NCBI GenBank assembly: GCA_964436315.1
Contig: CAYTCZ010000002.1
Location: 1-64,000 of the forward strand
DNA from: CAYTCZ01 sp964436315
Lineage (GTDB): Bacteria > Actinomycetota > Thermoleophilia > Gaiellales > Gaiellaceae
DNA: 64,000 nt
Direction of reading: 5' to 3'
Part shown: positions 8,361 to 16,718 of the stretch, piece by piece
How positions within the stretch are numbered: the first letter of the stretch is position 1
Layout of the letters: every line of letters starts with the position of its first letter
The notes under the pieces: model-generated
What the model saw: the letters and a program-made list of their open reading frames with translations, nothing else
Told to the model about the DNA's origin: nothing
Databases searched by the model: none
Program-made: the position numbers and the translations under genes

Positions 8361-9419
8361 ATGACCAACGCGTCCAACGGCGAGCGTCGCGGCTTACTCG
8401 ACAGACTCGAGCAAGGGCCTGTCATCTGTGCCGAGGGCTACGTCTTCGAACTGGAGCGTCGGGGCTACGTCCAAGCTGGACCGTACGTCCCCGAGGTCGT
8501 TCTCGACCACCCGAACGCCCTCGTCGAACTCCATCGCGAGTTCGCTCGCGCCGGCACCGACGTGATCGAGGCATTCACCTACTACGGCCATCGCGAGAAG
8601 ATGCGCGTCGTTGGGCGTGAAGACGATCTCGAGGCGCTGAATCGCCGAGCTCTCCAGATCGCCAAAGAGGTTGCCGCCGAGGGCGACCAACTCGTTGCAG
8701 GCAACGTCTGCAATACGAACTTCTACGCACCAGATGTCACCGCCACGCATGACGAGGTTCGGGCGATGTTCGAGGAGCAGGTGGGCTGGGCCAAGGATGC
8801 CGGTGTTGACATGGTCATCGGCGAGACGTTCCCGTGGCTCGGCGAGGCACAGATCGCGCTCGAGGTGATCCAGGACGCAGGACTCCCCTCGGTGATCACG
8901 TTGGCGATCTTCCGCGAACCGGAGACGTTCGAGGGGGTTGAGGTTGGCGAGGCCTGCCGGCAGCTCGAACAGCACGGAGCCGACGTGGTCGGGCTCAATT
9001 GCATACGTGGGCCGGCAACGATGCTGCCGCTCCTCGAGTCGATCCGAGACAAAGTCGAAGGCCACGTTGCGGCTCTCCCGGTCCCGTATAGGACCCGTGA
9101 GGACGAACCGACCTTCTATTCCCTGTCAGACGACGGATCCGACGCGATTCCCAACGGCAGGCCGTTCCCGACTGCGCTCGATCCGTTTACCTGCAACCGC
9201 TACGAGGTCGCGGAGTTCGCGAAGTCGGCAGAGACGCTTGGCGTCGATTACATCGGGCTGTGCTGCGGGGCCGCCGCACACCACGTGCGAAGCGTGGCCG
9301 AGGCGCTCGGCCGAACGCCTCCGGCGAGCCGGTACACGGCGGACCTCTCGAAACATGGAATCCTCGGCACCGATCCGAGCGTTCGCGTAGGCGGCGACGT
9401 CGGGCACGACCGCTACTAG
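8361..9419 (+). CDS. Homocysteine S-methyltransferase family protein (betaine-homocysteine methyltransferase-like)
   Basis: 352 residues of the Pfam S-methyl_trans barrel. The three zinc cysteines of BHMT-type enzymes are present: Cys in VVGLNCIRG and the Cys-Cys pair in YIGLCCGAAAHH. The substrate-side segment VICAEGYVFELERRGY replaces the usual DGGMGTEL opening, as in the BHMT-like branch. The enzyme transfers a methyl group to homocysteine or a similar thiol from a betaine-like donor. ATG 8361 is preceded by a good site (GGGGAGAAAGAGC). The 3' end overlaps the convergent SnoaL-like gene by 4 bp (CTAG). Together with pruA and the FAD oxidoreductase it suggests catabolism of a methylated amino acid (inference). 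Confidence 0.85.
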   Translation: MTNASNGERRGLLDRLEQGPVICAEGYVFELERRGYVQAGPYVPEVVLDHPNALVELHREFARAGTDVIEAFTYYGHREKMRVVGREDDLEALNRRALQIAKEVAAEGDQLVAGNVCNTNFYAPDVTATHDEVRAMFEEQVGWAKDAGVDMVIGETFPWLGEAQIALEVIQDAGLPSVITLAIFREPETFEGVEVGEACRQLEQHGADVVGLNCIRGPATMLPLLESIRDKVEGHVAALPVPYRTREDEPTFYSLSDDGSDAIPNGRPFPTALDPFTCNRYEVAEFAKSAETLGVDYIGLCCGAAAHHVRSVAEALGRTPPASRYTADLSKHGILGTDPSVRVGGDVGHDRY

Positions 9420-9844
9420 CTGATGGAACAGCCGAGTTGCCGCTGAATGGCGGCCAGGTCGCACCAGACCTGTTCACGGCTGATCTTCCCGCCATCCATC
9501 TCGAAGACGTGGAGGAGTCGAAAGCTCACCTTGCCGCTCTTGCCGTCACAGAGGAAGGGCTCTCCATCTTCGATGTAGCCGTGCCAGAGCGTCTCGTCGA
9601 TCAGGAAGTTGTCACCGTAAAGGCGACGCAGCGGTTCGACGCTCTCGCCTTTCAGACAGCCGAAGAGCATCTCGTAGTAGGAGCGCTGCTTCTCCGGGTC
9701 TCTGAGCACCCCGACCGGAGAGGGAATGACCTCGTGCTCGGCGTCGTCGTCGAGTGTCCCCATGACGCCGTCGACGTCGTCGCTTGCCTCGAATCCGAAG
9801 TGCTCGTTGACGAGGGCGTCCATTTGCTCGCGGGTCATGCTCAT
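9416..9844 (-). CDS. SnoaL-like / NTF2-fold protein
   Basis: 142 residues with the layout of nuclear-transport-factor-2-like polyketide cyclase or isomerase proteins. It starts with a helix containing DALVNEHFGFEASDDVDGVMGTLDDDAEHEV and ends with LLHVFEMDGGKISREQVWCDLAAI, the common tail of the fold. Function ranges from isomerase to simple ligand binding and is not predictable. ATG 9844 has a well-placed AAGGGAG; an ATG two codons later is possible. It lies downstream of the amidohydrolase gene on the same strand, 31 bp away, so it probably belongs to the cupin-amidohydrolase operon. Confidence 0.7.
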   Translation of the reverse strand: MSMTREQMDALVNEHFGFEASDDVDGVMGTLDDDAEHEVIPSPVGVLRDPEKQRSYYEMLFGCLKGESVEPLRRLYGDNFLIDETLWHGYIEDGEPFLCDGKSGKVSFRLLHVFEMDGGKISREQVWCDLAAIQRQLGCSIS

Positions 9845-9875
9845 CGTTCGAGCTCCCTTCACGGTTTGCCGCGGC

Positions 9876-11261
9876 TCATCCTACTTCGGCCGGCGCGCCG
9901 GCGGTCGCAGACGCTGGGGCCATGAGACGCTCGTTGGACGCCGCGACGAGCTGAAGGGCACGATCGGCGTGTGCGCCTACCAGCGCACCTTCGCTCTTGA
10001 CGATCTCCCCTTCGACGATAACGGTCTCGACGTCGGCGGGGCCGGCATTCATGACGATCGTGGTGACCGGCTCGTTGAGCGGTTGGAGATGGGGCCGCAG
10101 GGCATCGATGACGATGACGTCAGCCTGCTTTCCAACCCGCAGGCTGCCTATCGACTCCTCGAGGTGGCATGCCTTTGCAGCATCCAACGTGGCAAGACGC
10201 AGCATGTCGCGCTGATCGAGCTCGACATCGGCGACCGCCTCGTCCCGCGCCACGGCCTCAGCGTGAGCGCGCGAGCGTTCGGCGGCGAGCGCGACCCGCA
10301 TCTCGGTGAAGAGATCCGTGCCCGTGCCGGCGACGGTGTCGACGCTCAGGCCGGTAGCGATGCCGTGCTCCAGGGCACGGCCGGTCGCGGGATAGGTTCC
10401 GATGCCCTTCAGCATGTCCACGCTGGGGCACGGGGAGATCGATCCACCGCTGGCCGCAATCAGTCGGTACTCGTCGTCCGTGAGCAGGTTGGCGTGGACA
10501 TAGTTGACATCGGAGCCGAGCAGCTCGAGCTCCTCCAGAGTCTCGACGCTGCGGTAGCGGCTAGCGTAACCGGCCAGACCGCAGTGGATGCTGATCGGCA
10601 GATCGAGCTCGCGGGCGAATTCGAAGTCGTGCTTGGTCGTCTCCCTGCTGGAGAGCTCCGGGCCACGGAGTCCCATGCCCATCATCAGCCGCCTGTTGTG
10701 GCCGCTGGCGAAATGCTCGCTCCGCACCCGACGGGCGTCCTCGGGGTGCGGCAGCGTGCTCTCCACGAACCACTCGACGAGGCCCGCTGCAACGGGAGGT
10801 CCGTACAGGAAGATCCCTCGGATCCCCGAGTCGTGCAAGGCCTGGACATTGGCGTCGGCGTGCTCGGGCGTCGTGACGATATGCGACCAGTCCGCGATTG
10901 TCGTGACGCCGGCGTTCAGCGCCTGCAGCGCGCCCCAGAGCGTGCCGGCGTAGACGTCCTCGGGCTCGTAGCGCGGTGCGAACCCGGCAATCACCGTGCT
11001 GAAGTAGCCGCCCATCGAAAGGCTGCCGCTTGTCCCGCCGATGGCCCCCTGCCAGACGTGTCGGTGGGTATCGACGAGCCCCGGCAGGACGACCTTGCCG
11101 GCCGCGTCGATGATGTGTGAATCGTTCGCCGACGCTAAGTCGACGCCGATCTCCTGAATGATCCCGTTTCCAATTTGGACGTCGGCTCGTCGTAGGTCTC
11201 CGACATCGGAATCCATGGTCACGACGTAACCGTTCTTGATGAGCAGGTCCTGAGCGGGCAT
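9876..11261 (-). CDS. Amidohydrolase of the TRZ/ATZ (chlorohydrolase/deaminase) family
   Basis: 461 residues. It is a metal-dependent hydrolase of the cytosine-deaminase-like superfamily, acting on amino or halogen groups of heterocycles or related compounds. The metal ligands are clear: His66 and His68 in DTHRHVW, His in ISIHCG, His in NYVHANLL and Asp in GLSVDTVAGTG. The C-terminal GKQADVIVIDA is typical. The start ATG 11261 is preceded by GAAAGGA at good spacing. An in-frame ATG at 11294 overlaps the cupin stop as ATGA and would add 11 residues. It is co-transcribed with the cupin gene. The substrate is unknown. Confidence 0.85.
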   Translation of the reverse strand: MPAQDLLIKNGYVVTMDSDVGDLRRADVQIGNGIIQEIGVDLASANDSHIIDAAGKVVLPGLVDTHRHVWQGAIGGTSGSLSMGGYFSTVIAGFAPRYEPEDVYAGTLWGALQALNAGVTTIADWSHIVTTPEHADANVQALHDSGIRGIFLYGPPVAAGLVEWFVESTLPHPEDARRVRSEHFASGHNRRLMMGMGLRGPELSSRETTKHDFEFARELDLPISIHCGLAGYASRYRSVETLEELELLGSDVNYVHANLLTDDEYRLIAASGGSISPCPSVDMLKGIGTYPATGRALEHGIATGLSVDTVAGTGTDLFTEMRVALAAERSRAHAEAVARDEAVADVELDQRDMLRLATLDAAKACHLEESIGSLRVGKQADVIVIDALRPHLQPLNEPVTTIVMNAGPADVETVIVEGEIVKSEGALVGAHADRALQLVAASNERLMAPASATAGAPAEVG

Positions 11262-11290
11262 GGCCGTCCTTTCGGTCGATCTCGTCGTTG

Positions 11291-11734
11291 TCATTGCTGG
11301 GGGATCGGCGTCACGAATGTCGCGACGCCGAGCGGAGCGACAGGTTCCTCGAACTCGTTGACGACCACATTTGCTCCGAAAAAGCCGACAAGCTTGAGCG
11401 TCTCGGAGCCGGTGTTTTCCCAACCGTGCTTGGTAAAGGCCGGGGCGACCGCGATCGCTCCAGCCGAGGCAGACCACTGCTGGTCGCCTGCGGTCACGAT
11501 GCCTGTCCCCTGGAGGACGACGAAGATCTCCTCGGCGGTGTGCGTATGGAGCGGGATCCGATCGCCGGGATCGACCTCGAGGTAGACGACCGAATTTGGC
11601 GATTCGCTCTCGGCGCTGATCGGCAAGGCGAAGCGCGCCTGTGCCCGGGGGTCGGCGCCGATCGAGACGTCCACGAGCTCGAGATCGGCGAGCATCGGTG
11701 CTGAGAGCCGCTCTTTGCTGGCTGTTGCGGGCAT
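11291..11734 (-). CDS. Small cupin-domain protein
   Basis: 147 residues with a single cupin barrel. Motif 1 (IPLHTHTAEEIFVVLQGTG) supplies two His and a Glu for metal binding, and motif 2 contains VAPAFTKHGWENTG. Such proteins are dioxygenases, isomerases or ligand sensors. The start ATG 11734 has a perfect AGGAGG seven bases upstream. It is the first gene of a minus-strand unit with the amidohydrolase (stop overlaps an ATG as ATGA) and is divergent from tetR, which very likely controls it. Confidence 0.75.
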   Translation of the reverse strand: MPATASKERLSAPMLADLELVDVSIGADPRAQARFALPISAESESPNSVVYLEVDPGDRIPLHTHTAEEIFVVLQGTGIVTAGDQQWSASAGAIAVAPAFTKHGWENTGSETLKLVGFFGANVVVNEFEEPVAPLGVATFVTPIPQQ

Positions 11735-11770
11735 TTCGCTCCTCCTTCGAGTAGGTGCGACTTCTCTAAT

Positions 11771-11810
11771 AACAAGATAAATCTTATGTTGAGATTTGTA
11801 TAATAAGGAG
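11771..11810. promoter_or_regulatory. Divergent AT-rich promoter/operator of the cupin operon and tetR
   Basis: A sharply AT-rich island in GC-rich DNA. It contains AAGAT-AA-ATCTT (11774-11785), a perfect palindrome, nested in AACA...TGTT (11771-11790). A consensus TATAAT -10 box lies at 11799-11804. Transcription from that box would start about at the ATG of tetR (11811), so the tetR message is probably leaderless; the AAGGAG directly abutting the ATG is too close to act as a ribosome binding site. The palindrome is the obvious TetR operator candidate. Confidence 0.65.
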
Positions 11811-12437
11811 ATGACAACCATTCGTCAAGGCGATCCTCGCGCCAACCAGAAGGCACGCACGCGGACGGCGATCGTGGAGGCTGCGCAACTCCTCAGGGGC
11901 GAGGGTGAGACGCCGACAGTTGCACAGGCCGCCGAGGAGGCGGGAGTCTCCAGAGCCACGGCCTACCGCTACTTCCCCACCCAGGAAGCCCTGCTCGTCG
12001 AGGTGGCGGATATCAGTCCAGGCCTCACCTCCTTGGAGGCGATGCTGGCCGAGGACGAGACTGGCGATCCGGAGGAGCGGCTCTTGCAGCTACTCGACGC
12101 GTTCCACCCGATCGCGCTCGCCGAGGAAACGCATTACCGAAGAGCGCTCTGGGTCTACTTGGACACCTGGCTTCGGAGCAACGACAGCGGACGCAAAGAG
12201 CCTCCTGCGGTTCGCGAGGGTCGACGGATGCGCTGGCTCGACCGGGTGCTCGCGCCGCTGAACGACCTGCCCGACGAACGGAGGAAACGTCTCCAGGCCG
12301 CGCTGGCCCTCACGATCGGAATGGACTCGCTCGTGGTCATGAAAGACGTCTGCGGCCTCGACGACGAGGAGGCCGTCGCGGTCCTGCGCTGGACTGCCGT
12401 GGCGATCCTGCGCGCCGGTCTGGCGAACGAAGACTAG
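11811..12437 (+). CDS. TetR/AcrR family transcriptional regulator
   Basis: 208 residues. The N-terminal helix-turn-helix reads TVAQAAEEAGVSRATAYRYF at residues 36-55, a near-consensus TetR DNA-binding domain. The remaining helical part is the ligand-binding and dimer domain. The gene starts at ATG 11811. It is divergent from the cupin-amidohydrolase operon across a 76-bp spacer with a palindrome, the classical layout for autoregulation and local repression. Its stop overlaps the hutF stop (CTAG). Whether it also controls hut genes is unknown. Confidence 0.9.
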   Translation: MTTIRQGDPRANQKARTRTAIVEAAQLLRGEGETPTVAQAAEEAGVSRATAYRYFPTQEALLVEVADISPGLTSLEAMLAEDETGDPEERLLQLLDAFHPIALAEETHYRRALWVYLDTWLRSNDSGRKEPPAVREGRRMRWLDRVLAPLNDLPDERRKRLQAALALTIGMDSLVVMKDVCGLDDEEAVAVLRWTAVAILRAGLANED

Positions 12438-13462
12438 GTCTCGCCGCCGATCCCTCTCGCGGATACGACGTCCGCGGCGCAGCCGAAGACGAGTGCTGCA
12501 GTGACCTCTTTCAGCGGGACGCCCGCGAGCGAACGATGGTCGAGATCAACTTCGATCTTGCGCCACTGGCTGAGACCGAGGGCGGCTGCACCCTCCTTCG
12601 CTCCGAACTGAAGCAGCGTTCGCGGCGGAACGACGTTGCGGCGCATCGCGGTTCGGCGAGCGATCCCTTCGACTTCCCGGAGCTCTTCGAGAGGGTCGAT
12701 GCGCACGTTCGAGTCAGAGCCGATGCAGATTGGGATGCGACGCTCGACGATCCCGTCGACAGGGGCAAATCCGTCGCCGAGGTTCGACTCGGTCGTCGGA
12801 CAGAGACAGATTCGTGCCCCTGACTCGGCGACCAGATCGAGCTCTGCATCGGTCGCGTGCGTCGCGTGGACGATCGTCGTCCTGGGGCTGAGACAGCCAC
12901 AGCGCGCGAGGAGTTCGACCGGGCGCAGGCCGTGTTCGGCGAGACACTCTTCGATCTCGCGCGGCTGCTCGTCGGCGTGGACGTGGAGCGGAAGCCCGTC
13001 GTTCGCATAACGGGCGATCTCACGAAGCCAGTCCGGTGGACACGCGCGCACGGAGTGCGGCGCAATTCCGACTAACACTCCGTCGGAGCGGAGACTCTCG
13101 ACTTCGTCGAGATACGCAACGACCGAAGGCTGACGAAACCGCTCGATCCCACCGCGCGCGTAGGCGACGTGCAGGAGCACCATCGCGATCCCGGCCTCGG
13201 CCGCAGCATCCGCCGCGGCGCGCGCTTCCTTGAGACCGAGGTAATGAAACTCACCGACCGCCGTGTAGCCTGCGGCCAGCATCTCCCGATAGACCTCCGT
13301 ATAGAGAGGAACGATCCGCCCGAGCGGCAGGGACTCCGCCTCGACGAGCATCGCGTCCCGCCACGACCAGAAGTCGCCTCCTTCAACGCGCCCCCGCAGC
13401 GTCCGCTGGAAGGTGTGCGTGTGCGCGTTGACAAAACCGGGGATCGCGAGGGTCCGGCTCAT
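12434..13462 (-). CDS. hutF: Formimidoylglutamate deiminase (short form)
   Basis: Converts N-formimidoyl-glutamate to N-formyl-glutamate and ammonia in histidine degradation. Amidohydrolase ligands are seen in NAHTHTFQRTLRGR, HVHADEQPREIEECL, IVHATHATD and ICIGSDSNVRIDPLEELR. FWSWRDAM and TAVGEFHYLGL are characteristic of HutF. At 342 residues it lacks the N-terminal beta-sandwich of typical HutF (about 450) and begins almost at the metal motif. Its ATG overlaps the hutI stop as ATGA, so this start is well supported, and no matching N-terminal part is encoded just upstream. It is the last gene of the hut operon. Confidence 0.85.
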   Translation of the reverse strand: MSRTLAIPGFVNAHTHTFQRTLRGRVEGGDFWSWRDAMLVEAESLPLGRIVPLYTEVYREMLAAGYTAVGEFHYLGLKEARAAADAAAEAGIAMVLLHVAYARGGIERFRQPSVVAYLDEVESLRSDGVLVGIAPHSVRACPPDWLREIARYANDGLPLHVHADEQPREIEECLAEHGLRPVELLARCGCLSPRTTIVHATHATDAELDLVAESGARICLCPTTESNLGDGFAPVDGIVERRIPICIGSDSNVRIDPLEELREVEGIARRTAMRRNVVPPRTLLQFGAKEGAAALGLSQWRKIEVDLDHRSLAGVPLKEVTAALVFGCAADVVSARGIGGET

Positions 13463-14670
13463 CTGCTCCAGGCGATCGCTCCGTCTTTGATGACCACGGC
13501 GACGTGGTCGGTTCCAAGGTGATACGCGAGATACCGCCAGTCCGGGACCTCGAGCAGGACGGCATCGGCCCTGTAGCCGGGAGCAAGCCGACCGAGATGA
13601 TCGGCGCGGCCCAGGACATAAGCCGCGTTGACGGTGCATGCCGACAGTGCCTCGCCCGGACCGAGTCGAAGCTGAGTACAGGCGAGGGCGCAGACGACCG
13701 GCAGACTCTCGCAGAACGCACTGCCCGGATTGAAGTCGGTCGCGAGAGCAACGATCGCGCCGGCGTCGACTAGCGCCCTCGCGGGCGGCATCGGCCGAGC
13801 AAGATACAAGGATGCAACAGGGAGCAGAACCGCGGCGACCTTGCTCGCGGCCAGACGCGCGACTCCGTCGTAACCGGTTGCCTCGAGGTGGTCGACGCTC
13901 CTCGCGCCGAGTTCGATCGCGAGCGGAATCCCTCCTGCTTCTGTGAACTGGTCAGCGTGCAGTCGCAGGACGAGGCCCCTCTCTCGACACGCCTCGAGGT
14001 ACCGGCGAGATTGCGCCGCATCGAAGGCACCGCGTTCCAAGAAGACATCGGCCGCCTCCGCGAGCTCGGCTGCCTGCGGCAAGACTTCGCTCAGGGCGAA
14101 GTCGAGGTAGGTATCGCCGTCGGAGAACTCGGGAGGAACCGCGTGCGCGCCGAGCCACGTCGCCACGCCACCCGCCTCCTTGATTGCCCGCAGAGCAGCG
14201 AGCTCTGTGTCTCGATCGAGCCCGTAGCCCGATTTCGCCTCGAACGTCGTCGTGCCATGGGCGAGCATCCAGTTTCGGTGACGCGCGATTGTGTCGGCAA
14301 TTCCGTCAGCGCCTGCTTGGCGGGTTGCGCGGACCGTCGAGAGAATGCCGCCGCCAGCCGCGTGCAATTCCTCGTAACTCGCTCCGCGCGCCCGGGCTGA
14401 GAACTCGTCCACGCGGTCACCTCCGAAGCCAGCGTGCGTATGACAGTCGACGAGCCCGGGGATCGCACAGCGCCCGCGCCCGTCGATCTCACTGACCTCC
14501 CCTTCGATCCGGGTGAGGTCGCGCATCCGGCCAGTGGCGTTGATGCGACCGTTGTCGCACAGGAGAAACGCGTCCTCGAGGATGTCGATCTGGTCGAGCT
14601 CCTGGCCGCGAAGCGGAGCATCGCCAGGCGAGACGAGCTGCATCAGATCGCGTACGAGGAGCTTCGCCAC
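13459..14670 (-). CDS. hutI: Imidazolonepropionase
   Basis: Third step of histidine degradation: hydrolyses 4-imidazolone-5-propionate to N-formimidoyl-glutamate. 403 residues, normal for the family. Motifs: GLVDCHTHAGFGGDRVDEF near 70-90, AKSGYGLD, RLHADQFTEAGG, VDHLEATG and LATDFNPGSAF, which together form the metal and substrate site. It is followed by hutF (ATGA overlap) and preceded by the double ABC ATPase gene with a 28-bp gap. Confidence 0.95.
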   Translation of the reverse strand: MAKLLVRDLMQLVSPGDAPLRGQELDQIDILEDAFLLCDNGRINATGRMRDLTRIEGEVSEIDGRGRCAIPGLVDCHTHAGFGGDRVDEFSARARGASYEELHAAGGGILSTVRATRQAGADGIADTIARHRNWMLAHGTTTFEAKSGYGLDRDTELAALRAIKEAGGVATWLGAHAVPPEFSDGDTYLDFALSEVLPQAAELAEAADVFLERGAFDAAQSRRYLEACRERGLVLRLHADQFTEAGGIPLAIELGARSVDHLEATGYDGVARLAASKVAAVLLPVASLYLARPMPPARALVDAGAIVALATDFNPGSAFCESLPVVCALACTQLRLGPGEALSACTVNAAYVLGRADHLGRLAPGYRADAVLLEVPDWRYLAYHLGTDHVAVVIKDGAIAWSR

Positions 14671-14698
14671 CGCGCGAGTGTACTCGGGCTCGCCGCTC

Positions 14699-16705
14699 TT
14701 ATTTCGCGGTCTCTACAAGCTGGAGCTCGCGAAGCTCGGCAACTGGAATGTGGCAGCGGATCGAGTAACCGGGCTCCGCTTCGACGAGTTCAGGCTCGAC
14801 GGTCTCGCAAATCTCGCCGATCTTGCGCGGACAGCGGGTCTGAAACACGCAGCCGGGCGGAGGCTCTGAGGCCGCTGGAATCTCTCCTTCGAGCCGGATT
14901 CTCGTGTGCTCAGCGAGCTCCGGAGCGGCTGAGAGCAGCGCCTCGGTGTACGGATGGTGCGGTCCGGCGAAGACCCGCTCGGCCGGGCCGACCTCCATGA
15001 GCCTTCCCAGGTACATCACTGCCACTCTGTCGGCGATGTATCGCACGACGCTCAGGTCGTGGGAGATAAATAGGTACGCGACGTTCTCCTCGGCCTGGAG
15101 GTCCGCAAGGAGGTTGATGATCGCCGCCTGTACGGAGACGTCGAGCGCCGACGTCGGCTCGTCACAGACAACGAGTGCCGGCGACCCGGCGAAGGCACGG
15201 GCGATTGCCACACGCTGCTTGAGACCGCCCGACAGGTGCTTCGGCTTCTGGTTGAAGTACTGAATGCCCATGCGCACTTCTTGGAGCAAGTCCTTCGTCC
15301 TCTCATCGGCCCGTCGTCTACCGCCGCCTCCGAGTCGCTGCACGGCCCGTCCGATGATTCTGCGGACGCTGTGACGGCGGTTCAGCGCGCTGTCGGGGTC
15401 CTGGAAGACCATCTGGATGGCGCGGACTTCCTCCTGACCGCGTTGCTGCACGCTCGCGGCTAACTCGTCGCCGCTCAGGCTGATCACCGCCCCGTCGTCC
15501 GGCGCGTGAATTCCCAGCAGGACCTTGGCCAGAGTGGTCTTGCCGGAGCCGGACTCCCCGACGAGTGCGACCGTCTCGCCGACGTGAATGGTGAGATCGA
15601 TGCCAGAAAGGGCATATACCGGCTGCCCGTCCTGCTCGAACGTCTTCGAGGCGTTTTGGATCTGCACGAGAGGCTCATCGCTCCTTGTCCGCGACGCCGT
15701 CTCGGGGGGCACAGTCCTCGGGCAATCAGGAGCGAGGTCGGGGAAATAGCACCGGCTGACCTGGTCGCCGGGAAGTGACTTCAGCTCCGGCTCGGCTTCC
15801 CGACAGCGCTCCTCGGCAATCGTGCACCGGTCCGCGTACACACAACCCTTGATGTCGGCACCGAGCGGCGGGAGGAACCCGGGAATCGTATCGAGGCTGC
15901 CGTCCTCACGACCGGTCTCGGCCGACGGGAGACACCGAAGGAGCCCCACCGTGTACGGGTGGCGCGGGTCGGTGAAGAGTCGCTCTGCCGGTCCCTCGGC
16001 CATCAGACGGCCTGCGTAGAGCACCGCGACCCGATCACACATCTTGCGAATCACGGCGAGGCTGTGGCTGATGAACAAAACCGACGTTCCGATCTCCTCG
16101 CGCAGAATTGAGACCAGATCGAGCACCTCCGCCTCGACTGTCGCGTCCAACCCCGTCGTCGGCTCATCGAGGACCAACAGGGCGGGCTCCGACGCGATCG
16201 CCATCGCGATCACGACCCGCTGCAACATCCCACCGGACAGCTGATGCGGGTAGCGACGAACTACCCGGGCCGGATCAGCGATCTGGACCTTCTCGAGGAT
16301 CTCGATTGTCCGATCTTCCCGCTCGTCTTTTGGAACACCGAGCAATTCGAAGACCTCCGCAACCTGCGGCCCAACCCTGATCGACGGATTGAGCGCAGTG
16401 GAGGGGTTCTGGTAGACCATCGAAATCTGGTTGACGCGGACGTCGCGTAACTCGTCCTTGCTGAGATCGACGAGATCTCGTCCGGCCAGCCGAATTGAGC
16501 CAGCGCTAACGCGTCCGTTACGTGGGAGGTAGTGCATGATCGCCATGGCGATGGTCGTCTTTCCGCAGCCCGACTCGCCGACAAGACCGAACGACTGACC
16601 TCGTTCGATGGTGAAGCCGATATCGTGGACCGCGGTCTTCCAGTCTGGCCCAACTTTGTAGTCGATGGCCAGGTCAGAAACCTCGAGGACGGGTTGGGAG
16701 GGCAT
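14699..16705 (-). CDS. Fused double ABC transporter ATPase, peptide/nickel type (DppD-DppF-like)
   Basis: 668 residues holding two complete nucleotide-binding domains that are usually separate proteins. Domain 1 has GESGCGKTT near residue 43, LSGGMLQR and LLVLDEPTTGLD. Domain 2 has GESGSGKTTLAKV near 395, LSGGLKQR and LVVCDEPTSALD. Each domain ends with the oligopeptide-type C-terminal segment (PYTVGLLRCLPSAE, PYTEALLSAAPE) and a Cys-containing tail (CVYADRCTIAEERC, CVFQTRCPRKIGEIC). It powers the two permeases encoded immediately upstream. ATG 16705 has an optimal GGAGG; GTG 16717 is less likely. Confidence 0.92.
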   Translation of the reverse strand: MPSQPVLEVSDLAIDYKVGPDWKTAVHDIGFTIERGQSFGLVGESGCGKTTIAMAIMHYLPRNGRVSAGSIRLAGRDLVDLSKDELRDVRVNQISMVYQNPSTALNPSIRVGPQVAEVFELLGVPKDEREDRTIEILEKVQIADPARVVRRYPHQLSGGMLQRVVIAMAIASEPALLVLDEPTTGLDATVEAEVLDLVSILREEIGTSVLFISHSLAVIRKMCDRVAVLYAGRLMAEGPAERLFTDPRHPYTVGLLRCLPSAETGREDGSLDTIPGFLPPLGADIKGCVYADRCTIAEERCREAEPELKSLPGDQVSRCYFPDLAPDCPRTVPPETASRTRSDEPLVQIQNASKTFEQDGQPVYALSGIDLTIHVGETVALVGESGSGKTTLAKVLLGIHAPDDGAVISLSGDELAASVQQRGQEEVRAIQMVFQDPDSALNRRHSVRRIIGRAVQRLGGGGRRRADERTKDLLQEVRMGIQYFNQKPKHLSGGLKQRVAIARAFAGSPALVVCDEPTSALDVSVQAAIINLLADLQAEENVAYLFISHDLSVVRYIADRVAVMYLGRLMEVGPAERVFAGPHHPYTEALLSAAPELAEHTRIRLEGEIPAASEPPPGCVFQTRCPRKIGEICETVEPELVEAEPGYSIRCHIPVAELRELQLVETAK

Positions 16706-16718
16706 TGATGCCTCCACG

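Noticed and set aside
9726..11120. 464-codon plus-strand open frame
   Set aside because: Antisense to the amidohydrolase gene, whose metal ligands and ribosome binding site are clear.
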